A stretch of DNA of 64,000 bases from Sphaerothrix epifaneia (GTDB lineage Bacteria > Cyanobacteriota > Cyanobacteriia > Phormidesmidales > Phormidesmidaceae). Below, piece after piece: positions 9,112 to 17,080 of the stretch. Every line of letters begins with the position of its first letter. The first letter of the stretch is position 1. Location of the stretch: positions 124,001 to 188,000 of the forward strand of contig NZ_JBHZOL010000031.1 of NCBI RefSeq assembly GCF_042788235.1. The letters are read 5' to 3'. The notes beneath the pieces are model-generated. The model did not search any database and was not told where the DNA came from. It worked only from the letters and a program-made list of their open reading frames with translations. The position numbers and the translations under genes are program-made.

Positions 9112-9354
9112 ATGCAAGACCCTCTTCAAGACCATCGTCAGCACGCCGCAAAAGAGTTTAGGCAGGCACTAGCGGCATTAGAAGCTTTTCTCAACACAAC
9201 CGTTGAAGAGCAACAAACGCTCACTCAGCCATCAAATTCCGCCCAGGCCAAAACGCCTAACCATCCCATAGACTTGGCTGCTTTAGAAGAAGCGGCGGCT
9301 GATATTGAGCGCTATATGAAAAGTCGCAATGGGGAACCCCCTGAGCAGAGCTGA
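9112..9354 (+). CDS. Small hypothetical protein, helical and acidic
   Basis: 80 aa from the ATG at 9112 (MQDPLQDHRQHAAKEF); a TTG 45 bases upstream is possible but less likely. TCTGGAGCGG precedes the ATG. Two amphipathic helices (EFRQALAALEAFLN and LAALEEAAADIERYMK) flank a polar linker. No membrane segment and no recognised family. It stands alone between lpdA and a convergent methyltransferase. Confidence 0.55.
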   Translation: MQDPLQDHRQHAAKEFRQALAALEAFLNTTVEEQQTLTQPSNSAQAKTPNHPIDLAALEEAAADIERYMKSRNGEPPEQS

Positions 9355-9372
9355 TTTTTTCTGAGTCATCTC

Positions 9373-9390
9373 ACAGGGAGATTGCCCTGT
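9373..9390. terminator. Hairpin between convergent genes
   Basis: ACAGGG (9373-9378), AGATTG loop, CCCTGT (9385-9390), six perfect pairs. It lies after the 9112-9354 gene with only TTTTTT upstream at about 9355. Weak as a terminator but well placed between convergent genes. Confidence 0.3.
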
Positions 9391-9439
9391 TCCCAAACAC
9401 CCCCATCATTGAGGAGCAGGCTGCCCCAAACGCAACAGG

Positions 9440-10222
9440 CTACCCGCTTTGTCGCTGTCGCTGTGCTTCAAATAAAATAACAGCGGCTGCGATCGCAACG
9501 TTGAGAGACTCTACCCCGGGTTGAATGGGAATTTTAATCACATCAGTAGCAAGGTTAGCCATCTGAGGGGACAGTCCACCCCCTTCGTTACCCAGCAGTA
9601 AAACCGTAGGCAAGCGCAAATCGCAGTTCCAATAATTTTGCTGAGCGTCAGCCGCCGTCGCCAAGACCTGTATACCTGATTGTTGCCACTGGCTCATTTG
9701 CTGAGACAAGTCAGAGCTAATTTGCATCGGCAGCTTGAACCATTGCCCCGCTGTCGATCGCAAAACCTTAGGATGAGCCAAATCTACACTGTCTTCACTC
9801 AGCCACAAACCATCAACGTTGGCAGCCGCCGCCGTGCGAATGATCGATCCCAAATTGCCAGGATCTTGAATAGTTTCTAAAACTAGACCCAAATCGGGGT
9901 TCGCTGGACAGGGCTTAACGGCTCCCTGTCTGGCTGTAGCAATGACGCCATCCGGATTAACAGTCGTGGCGATCGACTTCAAAACATCTGGGGTTACCGC
10001 TTCAGCACGCTGTGCTTGAGCGACAGCCTGCTGCCAAAGCTGAGGGTACCGGGCCTGCCATTGCGGTGTATAGCAAACGACTTCGATGGGATAGTTTACA
10101 GAGCAAGCAACTTCTAAAAGGTGAGTCCCTTCAAGCAAAAATCTTTGCTGCGATCGCCGCTCTTTAGCCTGACTCAGCTTACGAATTTGCTTAATCAGTG
10201 GATTTTGCAGGCTAGTCAACAT
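9440..10222 (-). CDS. SpoU/TrmH-family RNA methyltransferase
   Basis: N-terminal substrate-binding part (LTSLQNPLIKQIRKLSQAKERR, FLLEGTHLLE) followed by the knotted SPOUT domain with LETIQDPGNLGSIIRTA, LLLGNEGGGLS and IPIQPGVESLNVAIA, the three standard motifs. It 2'-O-methylates rRNA or tRNA; the target is not readable. The start at 10222 is preferred because homologs begin MLTSxxNPxIK; the longer frame adds 15 hydrophobic residues without a ribosome site. 261 aa. Confidence 0.88.
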   Translation of the reverse strand: MLTSLQNPLIKQIRKLSQAKERRSQQRFLLEGTHLLEVACSVNYPIEVVCYTPQWQARYPQLWQQAVAQAQRAEAVTPDVLKSIATTVNPDGVIATARQGAVKPCPANPDLGLVLETIQDPGNLGSIIRTAAAANVDGLWLSEDSVDLAHPKVLRSTAGQWFKLPMQISSDLSQQMSQWQQSGIQVLATAADAQQNYWNCDLRLPTVLLLGNEGGGLSPQMANLATDVIKIPIQPGVESLNVAIAAAVILFEAQRQRQSG

Positions 10223-10496
10223 GAACCTAAAAGTTAAAAACAGAGGTATAAACCTGAAAAATGGCAAAAATTGGCTTATTCGCTAAAAACGTATAGATAT
10301 TAAATATTTTGTTGAAAAATGTAAGCAATCATAAGACAATCTGACCGGATCATGCTTATTTCTGTGCTCACAAACAGCCATAACAACCGCTCAAACTTGG
10401 CATACAAACAACGGCCACTGGGCTAAATCGCGCATTGACTCAGCCAATAGTGCCAGCCTAAAGCGGGCGGTTAAATTGCAAGAAAAGCTTGTGTTA

Positions 10497-10580
10497 TGCG
10501 GAACCCGGGACTTGAACCCGGAAGTTCTTAAGAACACTAGAACCTGAATCTAGCGCGTCTACCAATTCCGCCAGTTCCGC
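10497..10580 (-). tRNA. tRNA-Leu (anticodon CAG)
   Basis: Acceptor stem GCGGAAC pairs with GTTCCGC, with discriminator A at 10497. D-arm has GGTAGACGC. Anticodon loop TTCAGGT between CTAGA and TCTAG gives CAG. A long class II variable arm and T-arm GGTTCAAGTCC are present. 84 nt; CCA not encoded. Confidence 0.95.
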
Positions 10581-10796
10581 ACTGGGCGCAGCTATCACTG
10601 CGGTTCACCATCATCCAGCAAATTAGGGACATTCGTCAACCCATTTAAGCCTGAAAATAATCTATTTTTTTGTTGCCAATCCTTGACCACTCCTCGATCT
10701 GACAAAATGCGGATATATCCTCTGGATGAGTTTCGGGTAGAATCTAACCGAAATTACTGCGCTACACATTTGGAGGATACTCCCATTACTTCCCCC

Positions 10797-12161
10797 ATGA
10801 TTACCCCTAACTCATCTGCCCCCGATGGCGCAAATAGCGTCCTCGAAATCTGGGGCAGGCATTCGCTGAGTGGACAAGTCCAGATTAGCGGTGCCAAAAA
10901 CTCAGCTTTGGTGGTGATGGCAGGTGCTTTGCTCTGCTCCCAAGACTGCCGTATTCGCAACATTCCCTCTTTGGTAGATGTGGCTCGTATGGGTGAAGTC
11001 CTTCTGGCGCTAGGCGTCAAAGTGGAGCACAGTAACGATACCCTGACCATCGACTCAACCCATCTCAGCCATTCTCGCGCTCCTTACGAGCTTGTCAGCC
11101 AACTGAGAGCCAGCTTTTTCGTCATTGGCCCACTACTGGCGCGCTTGGGCGTTGCCCGCGTACCGCTACCAGGCGGATGTGCAATTGGCGCTCGCCCTGT
11201 TGATCTACATGTCCGCGGTCTGCGAGCCATGGGCGCTGAGGTTCATATTGACCACGGAACTGTTCATGCCTGCGTACGTGGCAGTCGCGGACGCTTACAA
11301 GGCGCTCGCATTTATCTGGATTATCCCAGCGTAGGCGCGACTGAAACACTCATGATGGCAGCGACCCTAGCTGATGGTGAAACCATTATCGAAAATGCTG
11401 CTCAAGAACCCGAAGTGGTTGATCTGGCTAACTTCTGTCGCGCCATGGGGGCACGCATTCGAGGGGCAGGCACCAATACCATTACGATTTCTGGTGTGCC
11501 CAGCTTGCACTCCACCGACTACAGCATTATTCCTGACCGGATTGAAGCGGGAACTTTCCTAATTGCAGCCGCGATTACTGGCTCTGAAATTACGCTTTCC
11601 CCCGTCATTCCAGATCATCTAACCGCTGTGATTGCAAAATTACGTGAAGCTGGCGCTGAGATTATCCCAGAAGTCCACAATCGCCTGCGGATTAAAGCGG
11701 GGCCGCAAATTTTGGCTACCGATACCCAAACCCGTCCCTTCCCTGGCTTTCCTACCGACATGCAAGCCCAGTTTATGGCCTTGATGACGTTGAGCAACGG
11801 CAATAGCATGATCACGGAGACGGTGTTTGAAAACCGTTTGCGCCATGTGGGAGAACTGGTTCGAATGGGGGCAGACATTCGGATGAAAGGAAACTGCGCT
11901 ATTGTTCGCGGGGTTCCTTGTCTAGCAGGGGCACCCGTAACGGCGACTGATTTGCGGGCTTCTGCGGCGCTAGTCATTGCTGGCTTAGCAGCAGAAGGCA
12001 AAACCCAAATTCAAGGACTTCAGCACCTAGATCGCGGCTACGACAACTTGGAGCACAAGTTGCAGCAGTTAGGAGCTAAACTGCAACGCATCCAGGCAGA
12101 AACTACAGACGAGGTCGCTCAACCTGCTGAAGCCACAGTTACGACAGCCGCAGGAGAATAA
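10797..12161 (+). CDS. murA: UDP-N-acetylglucosamine 1-carboxyvinyltransferase
   Basis: First committed step of peptidoglycan synthesis (PEP transfer to UDP-GlcNAc). Visible are SGAKNSALVVMAG (catalytic Lys region), the active-site loop PGGCAIGARPVDLH with the reactive Cys at residue 128, and FPTDMQAQFMAL. The start at 10797 (MITPNSS) gives 454 aa. A TTG at 10683 would add 38 unusual residues. TGGAGG at 10771-10776 is rather far upstream (about 20 bases), so the exact start is uncertain. A short Thr/Ala-rich tail follows the enzyme core. Confidence 0.93.
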   Translation: MITPNSSAPDGANSVLEIWGRHSLSGQVQISGAKNSALVVMAGALLCSQDCRIRNIPSLVDVARMGEVLLALGVKVEHSNDTLTIDSTHLSHSRAPYELVSQLRASFFVIGPLLARLGVARVPLPGGCAIGARPVDLHVRGLRAMGAEVHIDHGTVHACVRGSRGRLQGARIYLDYPSVGATETLMMAATLADGETIIENAAQEPEVVDLANFCRAMGARIRGAGTNTITISGVPSLHSTDYSIIPDRIEAGTFLIAAAITGSEITLSPVIPDHLTAVIAKLREAGAEIIPEVHNRLRIKAGPQILATDTQTRPFPGFPTDMQAQFMALMTLSNGNSMITETVFENRLRHVGELVRMGADIRMKGNCAIVRGVPCLAGAPVTATDLRASAALVIAGLAAEGKTQIQGLQHLDRGYDNLEHKLQQLGAKLQRIQAETTDEVAQPAEATVTTAAGE

Positions 12162-12224
12162 GATTTGGCTATCTCCTCCCTACGCTGACCAACAGCCTCG
12201 CTATACTGACAGAAAGGGCGCTGG

Positions 12225-13139
12225 TTGTCAGAACCAAGCCATAAAACTTACCACCCGTTACGCGGCATGGATATTTCTAAAACGTTGCTAGTGGGTCTGA
12301 AAGCAGATCACTTTCGCCATCCTCTAGATTTGAAAGCGACTCAGGCACTCAAGCAGCTACCTGGGTTAGATATTCTGGTGCGTAACCTGGTAAGTCCCAT
12401 AGCCGAGCAATTTTTCTATTTAGAAAATATTGCTTCTAGTGTTTTGGTCAGCGATCGCCAATTGCCTCACTTGCACAAGCTTTTACAAGAAGCTTGCCGA
12501 ATTTTAGATCTCGAATCTCCCCAGCTCTATATTCGCCAACATCCGGTGCCCAATGCCTATACGTTTGCCATGAGGGGTAAGCAGCCCTTCATTGTCATTC
12601 ATACAGCTTTAATTGAGCTACTGACACCCTCAGAGATTCAAGCCGTCATTGCTCATGAGCTAGGGCACTTAAAGTGCGATCACAGCGTTTACCTCACCCT
12701 TGCCAATTTAATTGCGTTGGCAGCGAGTCAACTGCCCATGGGAGCTGTGCTGGTACAAAACTTCCAGTCGCAAATTTTAGAATGGGTGCGTTGCGCCGAG
12801 TTTACCTGCGATCGGGCAGCTTTATTAGTGACTCAAGATGCTAAAGTGGTGGCTTCACTTTTAATGAAGCTTTCTGGTGGATCTCCTTCCTTAGCTCCGC
12901 AGCTCAATCTAGAAGCTTTCTTAGAACAGGCTCGCTCCTATGATGCCATTAGCAATTCTCAAATTGGCGAAATGCTGAAGCAGGTTCGCACAAGTGAGAT
13001 GACCCATCCGGTTCCTGTGCTCCGGGCTAGAGAAATTGATCAGTGGGCCAGCAGTCGTGATTATCAACAACTTTTACATCGCGGCTCAATTCAGTATAAT
13101 AGTGAAGCTAATCCCAAGGGCGGATGGCGAAATTGGTAG
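12225..13139 (+). CDS. M48-family zinc metalloprotease
   Basis: Zinc motif VIAHELGHLKCDH (His144, Glu145, His148) and the distal Glu in CAEFTCDRAAL. The FRHPLDLKATQAL N-terminus is typical of a cyanobacterial soluble M48 group; a hydrophobic patch near residues 165-185 may touch membrane. TTG start with AGAAAGGG eight bases upstream; an in-frame ATG at 12267 is the alternative. The last seven codons (GGWRNW plus stop) are read from the first 22 bases of the tRNA-Leu(CAA) gene. Confidence 0.85.
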   Translation: MSEPSHKTYHPLRGMDISKTLLVGLKADHFRHPLDLKATQALKQLPGLDILVRNLVSPIAEQFFYLENIASSVLVSDRQLPHLHKLLQEACRILDLESPQLYIRQHPVPNAYTFAMRGKQPFIVIHTALIELLTPSEIQAVIAHELGHLKCDHSVYLTLANLIALAASQLPMGAVLVQNFQSQILEWVRCAEFTCDRAALLVTQDAKVVASLLMKLSGGSPSLAPQLNLEAFLEQARSYDAISNSQIGEMLKQVRTSEMTHPVPVLRAREIDQWASSRDYQQLLHRGSIQYNSEANPKGGWRNW

Positions 13140-13199
13140 ACGCACCACACTCAAAATGTGGCGACTTCGGTCATGAGAGTTCGAGTCTCTCTCCGCCCA
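13118..13199 (+). tRNA. tRNA-Leu (anticodon CAA)
   Basis: Acceptor GGGCGGA pairs with TCCGCCC, discriminator A at 13199. D-arm GGTAGACGC. Anticodon stem CCACA/TGTGG holds loop CTCAAAA, giving CAA. A long variable arm and T-arm AGTTCGAGTCT follow. 82 nt; CCA not encoded. Its 5' 22 bases are also the 3' end of the M48 protease gene. Confidence 0.95.
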
Positions 13200-13247
13200 T
13201 GCTTACGCTAAAACAAAGCCTAAAGACAAAGTTGAGGACAACGGTTG

Positions 13248-13580
13248 ATGGCACAGCAGCTCAAACGGTGGGAAAGTCCTCGCCACCGAGGACGCAACGA
13301 TAAAGGTAGAGGCGGTTCAGCCCGCTTGCGCCAGCAGCTTAAGCAAAGGCAGCTATGGCGCAAGCGACTTAAAAAGTCGACTTCATCCGATGAAATACCG
13401 AAAAAGAGAGAAGCTAGCTTCTCTCTTTTTTTATGCATTTTTTCGGTTATCGCCAAGAGAGTTTTCCAACACAATAAGGACACCAGGGTGATCGTTTGTG
13501 AATTGATAGAGTTTTACTCAAGCAGCCTTAACTCCTACAGGGAATTTAAGCAACTGGTTCTCAGATTGGGCATCCTGTAA
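13248..13580 (+). CDS. Doubtful small basic ORF after tRNA-Leu
   Basis: ATG at 13248 with TGAGGA nine bases upstream. The first ~50 residues are strongly basic (KRWESPRHRGRNDKGRG, RQQLKQRQLWRKRLKK). The frame then runs through the perfect palindrome at 13401-13430, so a transcript would probably end inside it. It may be a short basic peptide gene truncated by the terminator, or a chance frame. No family recognised. Confidence 0.22.
   Translation: MAQQLKRWESPRHRGRNDKGRGGSARLRQQLKQRQLWRKRLKKSTSSDEIPKKREASFSLFLCIFSVIAKRVFQHNKDTRVIVCELIEFYSSSLNSYREFKQLVLRLGIL
13401..13432. terminator. Rho-independent terminator (bidirectional) after tRNA-Leu
   Basis: A perfect 30-base palindrome, 15 bases each side of position 13415/13416, with arm AAAAAGAGAGAAGCT, followed by T13426-13432. 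The A-rich and T-rich flanks let it work on both strands. Ends the M48/tRNA transcript. Confidence 0.85.
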
Positions 13581-13615
13581 CTAGAAAATGAAATCCTTAT
13601 AGTTGGTAAATTGCT

Positions 13616-14131
13616 TTGAAAGAGGATGTTGTCAAACAACTATCTGTAGTTTCAGTGGTACCTACACAGCATAGGCTGACGGGAAGCCCCTATTTAATTA
13701 CACTTTGCACTTATCAAAAAGAATCTCTGTTTGGCAGCTTAGCCAATGGCATGATTGAACTCAATGAGATTGGCAAAATTGCTGCCGACGAATGGATACG
13801 GGCATCTACCCGACACCGCGAAATTCAGCTAGACCAGTGGACAGTTAGACCCAGCTGTATCCAGGGTATCGTAATTGTCAATTCAGACGTGGCCTTGAGG
13901 GAAACCAACCGCTACCGCTACAGCGCTCTTTCTAAGCCTCGTTCACTCTCTTCGTTTGTAGCTGGGTTTAAAGCCGCAGCGGCTAAACGGATTAACCTTT
14001 TGCGCAATCAACCCGGTGTCCCCGTATGGGAGCGCAGCTATCAAGATCAAAGGGTACCTGACCTCGTTGCTTTGAAGCGTTTGCGCCGAACAATGGAACC
14101 CACTTCTTTTTCACCAAACTGGCCAGCGTGA
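13616..14131 (+). pseudogene. Degenerate Y1/IS200-type (RAYT-like) transposase
   Basis: Recognisable as a REP-associated or IS200-like transposase by SLFGSLANGMIELNEIGK, DEWIRA, EIQLDQWTV, FVAGFKAAAAKRIN and GVPVWERSY. The expected HUH site (MPNHxHGI) reads RPSCIQGI: both catalytic histidines are replaced. The expected YYEHIIR reads YQDQRVP, so the Tyr region has decayed too. The reading frame is nonetheless uninterrupted over 171 codons from a TTG, ending with an NPxxW-like remnant (SPNW). It cannot be an active Y1 nuclease by known chemistry. Either a recent relic or a domesticated DNA-binding protein. Confidence 0.75.
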
Positions 14132-14345
14132 ACCCGCTTGCGGCTTCATAACAGCAACGACGCAACGTGATGACTCGACGCTTCCTTGCTGATGTGATCT
14201 CACCCTTCTCGAACGAGTGAGTGGCTGAGAGACAATCTAAATATTTGAAATACTGAACTTTTGTATCCTAAAAGCCATTGTATCGGGCAATAAAAAGCTT
14301 TAAGTTGATTACGCCACAGCTAGCTACTCATGCCTGCTCAATCTT

Positions 14346-14981
14346 ATGGCCGCACAAGTTCATACCATTGGTCATCCGCTGATTCAGCATAAGCTCACCC
14401 TAATGCGACGAGCTGAAACCAGCACAGCTAAGTTTCGCGCCTTGCTCAGAGAAATCAGCATGCTGCTGGCTTATGAAGTCACCCGTGATCTGCCTCTAAA
14501 AACTGAGATTATTCAAACGCCTCTGACTCATATGGAGGCTCCTATCCTGGCACCTGAAAAAAAAATGGTGATCATTTCCATCATGCGGGCGGGGCAAGGA
14601 ATCTTAGACGGTATTTTGGAACTCATTCCGTCGGCACGGGTTGGTCATATTGGCTTGTACCGCGATCCGCGATCGCATGTAGTTGTCGAGTATTACTTTA
14701 AAGTGCCACACGACATTACCGAACGAGATGTGCTGTTAGTCGATCCGATGATTGCTACGGGCAACACGGCTGTAGCGGCTGTTAACCGACTTAAGCAAAT
14801 TCAGCCACGCTCAATTCGGTTTGTTTGTTTGTTGGCAGCCTCTGAAGGAATCGAGCAGCTACATGCAGAACATCCGGATGTACCGCTCTATACAGCAGCC
14901 ATTGATGACAAGCTAGACGAGCATGGCTATATTCTGCCGGGGATGGGAGATGCAGGCGATCGCTTGTTTGGGACTCGTTGA
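14346..14981 (+). CDS. upp: Uracil phosphoribosyltransferase
   Basis: PRPP loop LLVDPMIATGNTAVAA and the uracil-binding C-terminus YILPGMGDAGDRLFGTR are complete. N-terminal HPLIQHKLTLMR is typical. It converts uracil and PRPP to UMP for pyrimidine salvage. 211 aa, normal. Alone on its strand, with about 200 featureless bases on each side. Confidence 0.95.
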   Translation: MAAQVHTIGHPLIQHKLTLMRRAETSTAKFRALLREISMLLAYEVTRDLPLKTEIIQTPLTHMEAPILAPEKKMVIISIMRAGQGILDGILELIPSARVGHIGLYRDPRSHVVVEYYFKVPHDITERDVLLVDPMIATGNTAVAAVNRLKQIQPRSIRFVCLLAASEGIEQLHAEHPDVPLYTAAIDDKLDEHGYILPGMGDAGDRLFGTR

Positions 14982-15186
14982 GCGATCGGCCAAACTGGGC
15001 AGTCCACCCACAGCTTGAACCTGCAGCCTGCAAAATTAGCGCTCCTTAGACAGCCTTTTAGAACAAAAGTAGGGTAACCTTTACGCCAACCTCGCCAAAA
15101 AGTTCGGATTAGACCACCTGAAGCGATCGCGGGAACTGTTTTATAGTGAAGCTATCAAGAAACTTTTCTAAAAACTGAGCAAATTC

Positions 15187-15849
15187 ATGGCTTTATTTGG
15201 ACTTGGCAAAAAGACGGCAATGCCTGCAGCTGAGGAAGCCTTACCAGGGCGTGAGCAGGCCATGTCGGTACCGGAAAAGCACTTTGTCAACGGCAATCGC
15301 CTGACCCCACCTTTTCCAGATGGCCTGAAAACTGCCTTGTTTGGCATGGGTTGCTTTTGGGGAGCTGAGCGCAAATTTTGGCAATTAGAAGGCGTTTACT
15401 CAACAGCAGTCGGCTATGCCGCTGGTCACACACCCAATCCAACTTACCGAGAAGTTTGTAGCGGCATGACAGGCCACAATGAAGTGGTCAAGGTGGTTTA
15501 CGACCCTAACCAGGTTAGCTACGAACAGTTGTTAAAAGTTTTCTGGGAAAACCACAATCCCACCCAAGGAATGCGACAGGGCAACGATGTAGGTACTCAG
15601 TACCGCTCAGGCATTTATGTTTATTCTGAAGAGCAGCGTCAGTTAGCGGAAGCTTCTCGCACTGCCTATCAACAAGCGCTGCAGCAATCGGGCTTTGGCG
15701 AAATCACCACTGAGATTTTGGCTGCTCCTGAGTTTTACTATGCCGAAGACTACCATCAGCAGTATTTGGCCAAAAATCCAGGCGGCTATTGTGGCTTAGG
15801 GGGCACTAACGTGTCGTGTCCAATTGGGCTTGAAGTCGGCGCTGAATAG
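15187..15849 (+). CDS. msrA: Peptide methionine sulfoxide reductase A
   Basis: Catalytic GCFWGAERKFW, then YAAGHTPNPTYREVC, HNPTQGMRQGNDVGTQYRS and the C-terminal resolving-cysteine tail GGYCGLGGTNVSC. It reduces methionine-S-sulfoxide in proteins. 220 aa, with a ~50-residue N-terminal extension usual in cyanobacteria. Followed by a hairpin terminator. Confidence 0.95.
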   Translation: MALFGLGKKTAMPAAEEALPGREQAMSVPEKHFVNGNRLTPPFPDGLKTALFGMGCFWGAERKFWQLEGVYSTAVGYAAGHTPNPTYREVCSGMTGHNEVVKVVYDPNQVSYEQLLKVFWENHNPTQGMRQGNDVGTQYRSGIYVYSEEQRQLAEASRTAYQQALQQSGFGEITTEILAAPEFYYAEDYHQQYLAKNPGGYCGLGGTNVSCPIGLEVGAE

Positions 15850-15881
15850 ATCTGTAAACGTCTATAAGCCTTAATTAAAAA

Positions 15882-15923
15882 CGCTGGTTGCTAGTCTCTG
15901 CTGGCAACCAGCGCTTTGCTTTT
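15882..15923 (+). terminator. Terminator of msrA
   Basis: CGCTGGTTGC (15882-15891) pairs perfectly with GCAACCAGCG (15904-15913) over a 12-base loop, followed by CTTTGCTTTT. Confidence 0.75.
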
Positions 15924-15930
15924 AAAAAGT

Positions 15931-16016
15931 AGCTATAGCTAAAAGACAGAAGACGGAGGGTAGAATGGCAGGCTTGCTGGCAATAGCTTTTAGCGATTTA
16001 AGTGTCTCAGCCCAGG
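15931..16016 (+). repeat. Dispersed repeat A, copy A1 (3' truncated)
   Basis: Starts AGCTATAGCTAAAAGAC and shares GGCAGGCTTGCTGGCAATAG and GCGATTTAAGTGTCTCA with copies at 21901 and 55529. It lacks the CTGGCTAC-GCCATA end of the other copies. The 15850-16298 gap also holds the msrA terminator and a promoter-like pair. Confidence 0.55.
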
Positions 16017-16124
16017 CGACGACAGCGAGATAAAACTGCTCCCCTTTCCTGAAACCTGTGGTTGCGGCTTGAAGCTAATACCAGAGAAACGGTGGCTAAT
16101 GAGATAGCAGGTCAAAATGAGAAT

Positions 16125-16155
16125 TTGACTAAGAATTGCTGTTGACTTGTATAGT
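16125..16155 (+). promoter_or_regulatory. Sigma70-type promoter candidate upstream of the 34-aa gene
   Basis: TTGACT at 16125-16130 and TATAGT at 16150-16155, spacer 19 bases (slightly long). A second TTGACT overlaps at 16142. Would give a leader of about 135 bases before the 34-aa gene. Confidence 0.4.
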
Positions 16156-16298
16156 TTAGCGATCGCCAGTGAATATTTTCGCTTTCCTCGGCAATGGCAA
16201 AGTCAAAAGGTACGCTGAGGAGGTCATCTATTATCTAGGGCGCATCTTCATAGACAAGCCGTTATTTATCACTGTCGCTACGGCGCAGGAGAAGTTTT

Positions 16299-16403
16299 AT
16301 GAAACCCGCTGCTTCGGAAAATCAGTCTTTAGCCACCCGCATCTTTGGCGAATCTGCCTTCGTCACCATTGGGTTTATTCTGCTGATTGTGCTGCTAGGT
16401 TAA
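16299..16403 (+). CDS. 34-residue single-pass membrane protein
   Basis: ATG at 16299 with AGGAGA ending seven bases upstream, an excellent site. Protein begins MKPAASENQSLATRIFG and ends FVTIGFILLIVLLG, a single C-terminal hydrophobic helix of about 16 residues after a polar N-terminus. The size and layout resemble small photosynthetic or NDH complex subunits, but I cannot match it to PsbX/M/Y, PetL/M/N, PsaI/J/M/X or NdhP/Q. It precedes ndk by about 100 bases on the same strand. Too short for most gene callers. Confidence 0.6.
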   Translation: MKPAASENQSLATRIFGESAFVTIGFILLIVLLG

Positions 16404-16506
16404 AGATGAACGTAGGCTAAACGCTCGAAGGGCGAAAGCCTTTACAAAAGTCACACCTTTTCTGAGCATAGAAAAGGTTTAGAAATTACGTTAGGAGCTG
16501 GTATCT

Positions 16507-16956
16507 GTGGAACGCACATTTTTGATGGTTAAGCCCGATGGAGTTCAGCGGGGGCTAGTGGGTGAGATTATCCGTCGCTATGAAGCGAAAGGATTTACCC
16601 TGGTAGGGCTAAAACTGATGCAGGTTTCGCGGGAGCTAGCTGAAAAGCACTACGATGTTCACCGCGAAAAGCCTTTCTTCGGTGGTCTGGTAGATTTCAT
16701 TACCTCTGGCCCGGTTGTGGCTATGGTTTGGGAAGGTGAAGGGGTTGTCGCTTCAGCTCGGAAGCTGATTGGGGCGACTAATCCGCTATCGGCAGAACCG
16801 GGTACCATTCGAGGCGACTATGGGGTGACCATTGGTCGCAATATCATTCACGGTTCTGACGCGGTTGAAACCGCTCGTTCAGAAATTGCTTTGTGGTTTG
16901 GTGATAACGAGCTAGCAGCCTGGGAACCCAGCATGAAAGGTTGGCTCTACGAATAA
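16507..16956 (+). CDS. ndk: Nucleoside diphosphate kinase
   Basis: GTG start with TAGGAG upstream. ERTFLMVKPDGVQRGLVGEI, then FFGGLVDFITSGPVVAMV, and the phosphohistidine loop NIIHGSDAVETA. 149 aa. It equilibrates nucleoside di- and triphosphates. Followed by a hairpin at 16975-17000. Confidence 0.96.
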   Translation: MERTFLMVKPDGVQRGLVGEIIRRYEAKGFTLVGLKLMQVSRELAEKHYDVHREKPFFGGLVDFITSGPVVAMVWEGEGVVASARKLIGATNPLSAEPGTIRGDYGVTIGRNIIHGSDAVETARSEIALWFGDNELAAWEPSMKGWLYE

Positions 16957-16974
16957 GGGCTGCCTTTTTCTAGT

Positions 16975-17000
16975 CATGGGGGTCTAAAGCTAGACCCATG
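16975..17000 (+). terminator. Hairpin after ndk
   Basis: CATGGG-GG-TCTA (16975-16986) faces TAGA-CCCATG around AAGC. Strong stem about 20 bases after the ndk stop, with no T-tract. Confidence 0.5.
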
Positions 17001-17018
17001 AGCTAAATCGTGCGGGCA

Positions 17019-17038
17019 GGGCGAACTTGGGTTCGCCC
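17019..17038. repeat. GGGCGAAC...GTTCGCCC hairpin
   Basis: GGGCGAAC (17019-17026) and GTTCGCCC (17031-17038), four-base loop. Similar GGGCGAAC palindromes are dispersed in many cyanobacterial genomes. It lies between convergent ndk and the TerC-type gene and may act as terminator for both. Confidence 0.5.
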
Positions 17039-17080
17039 CTACAGCCGTTACAGTTGCTTTCTGGTTTTATCACTACGGAC

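Noticed and set aside
16169..16420. 83-codon plus-strand ORF before ndk
   Set aside because: Unrelated frame with no family; the well-initiated 34-aa gene inside it is more credible.
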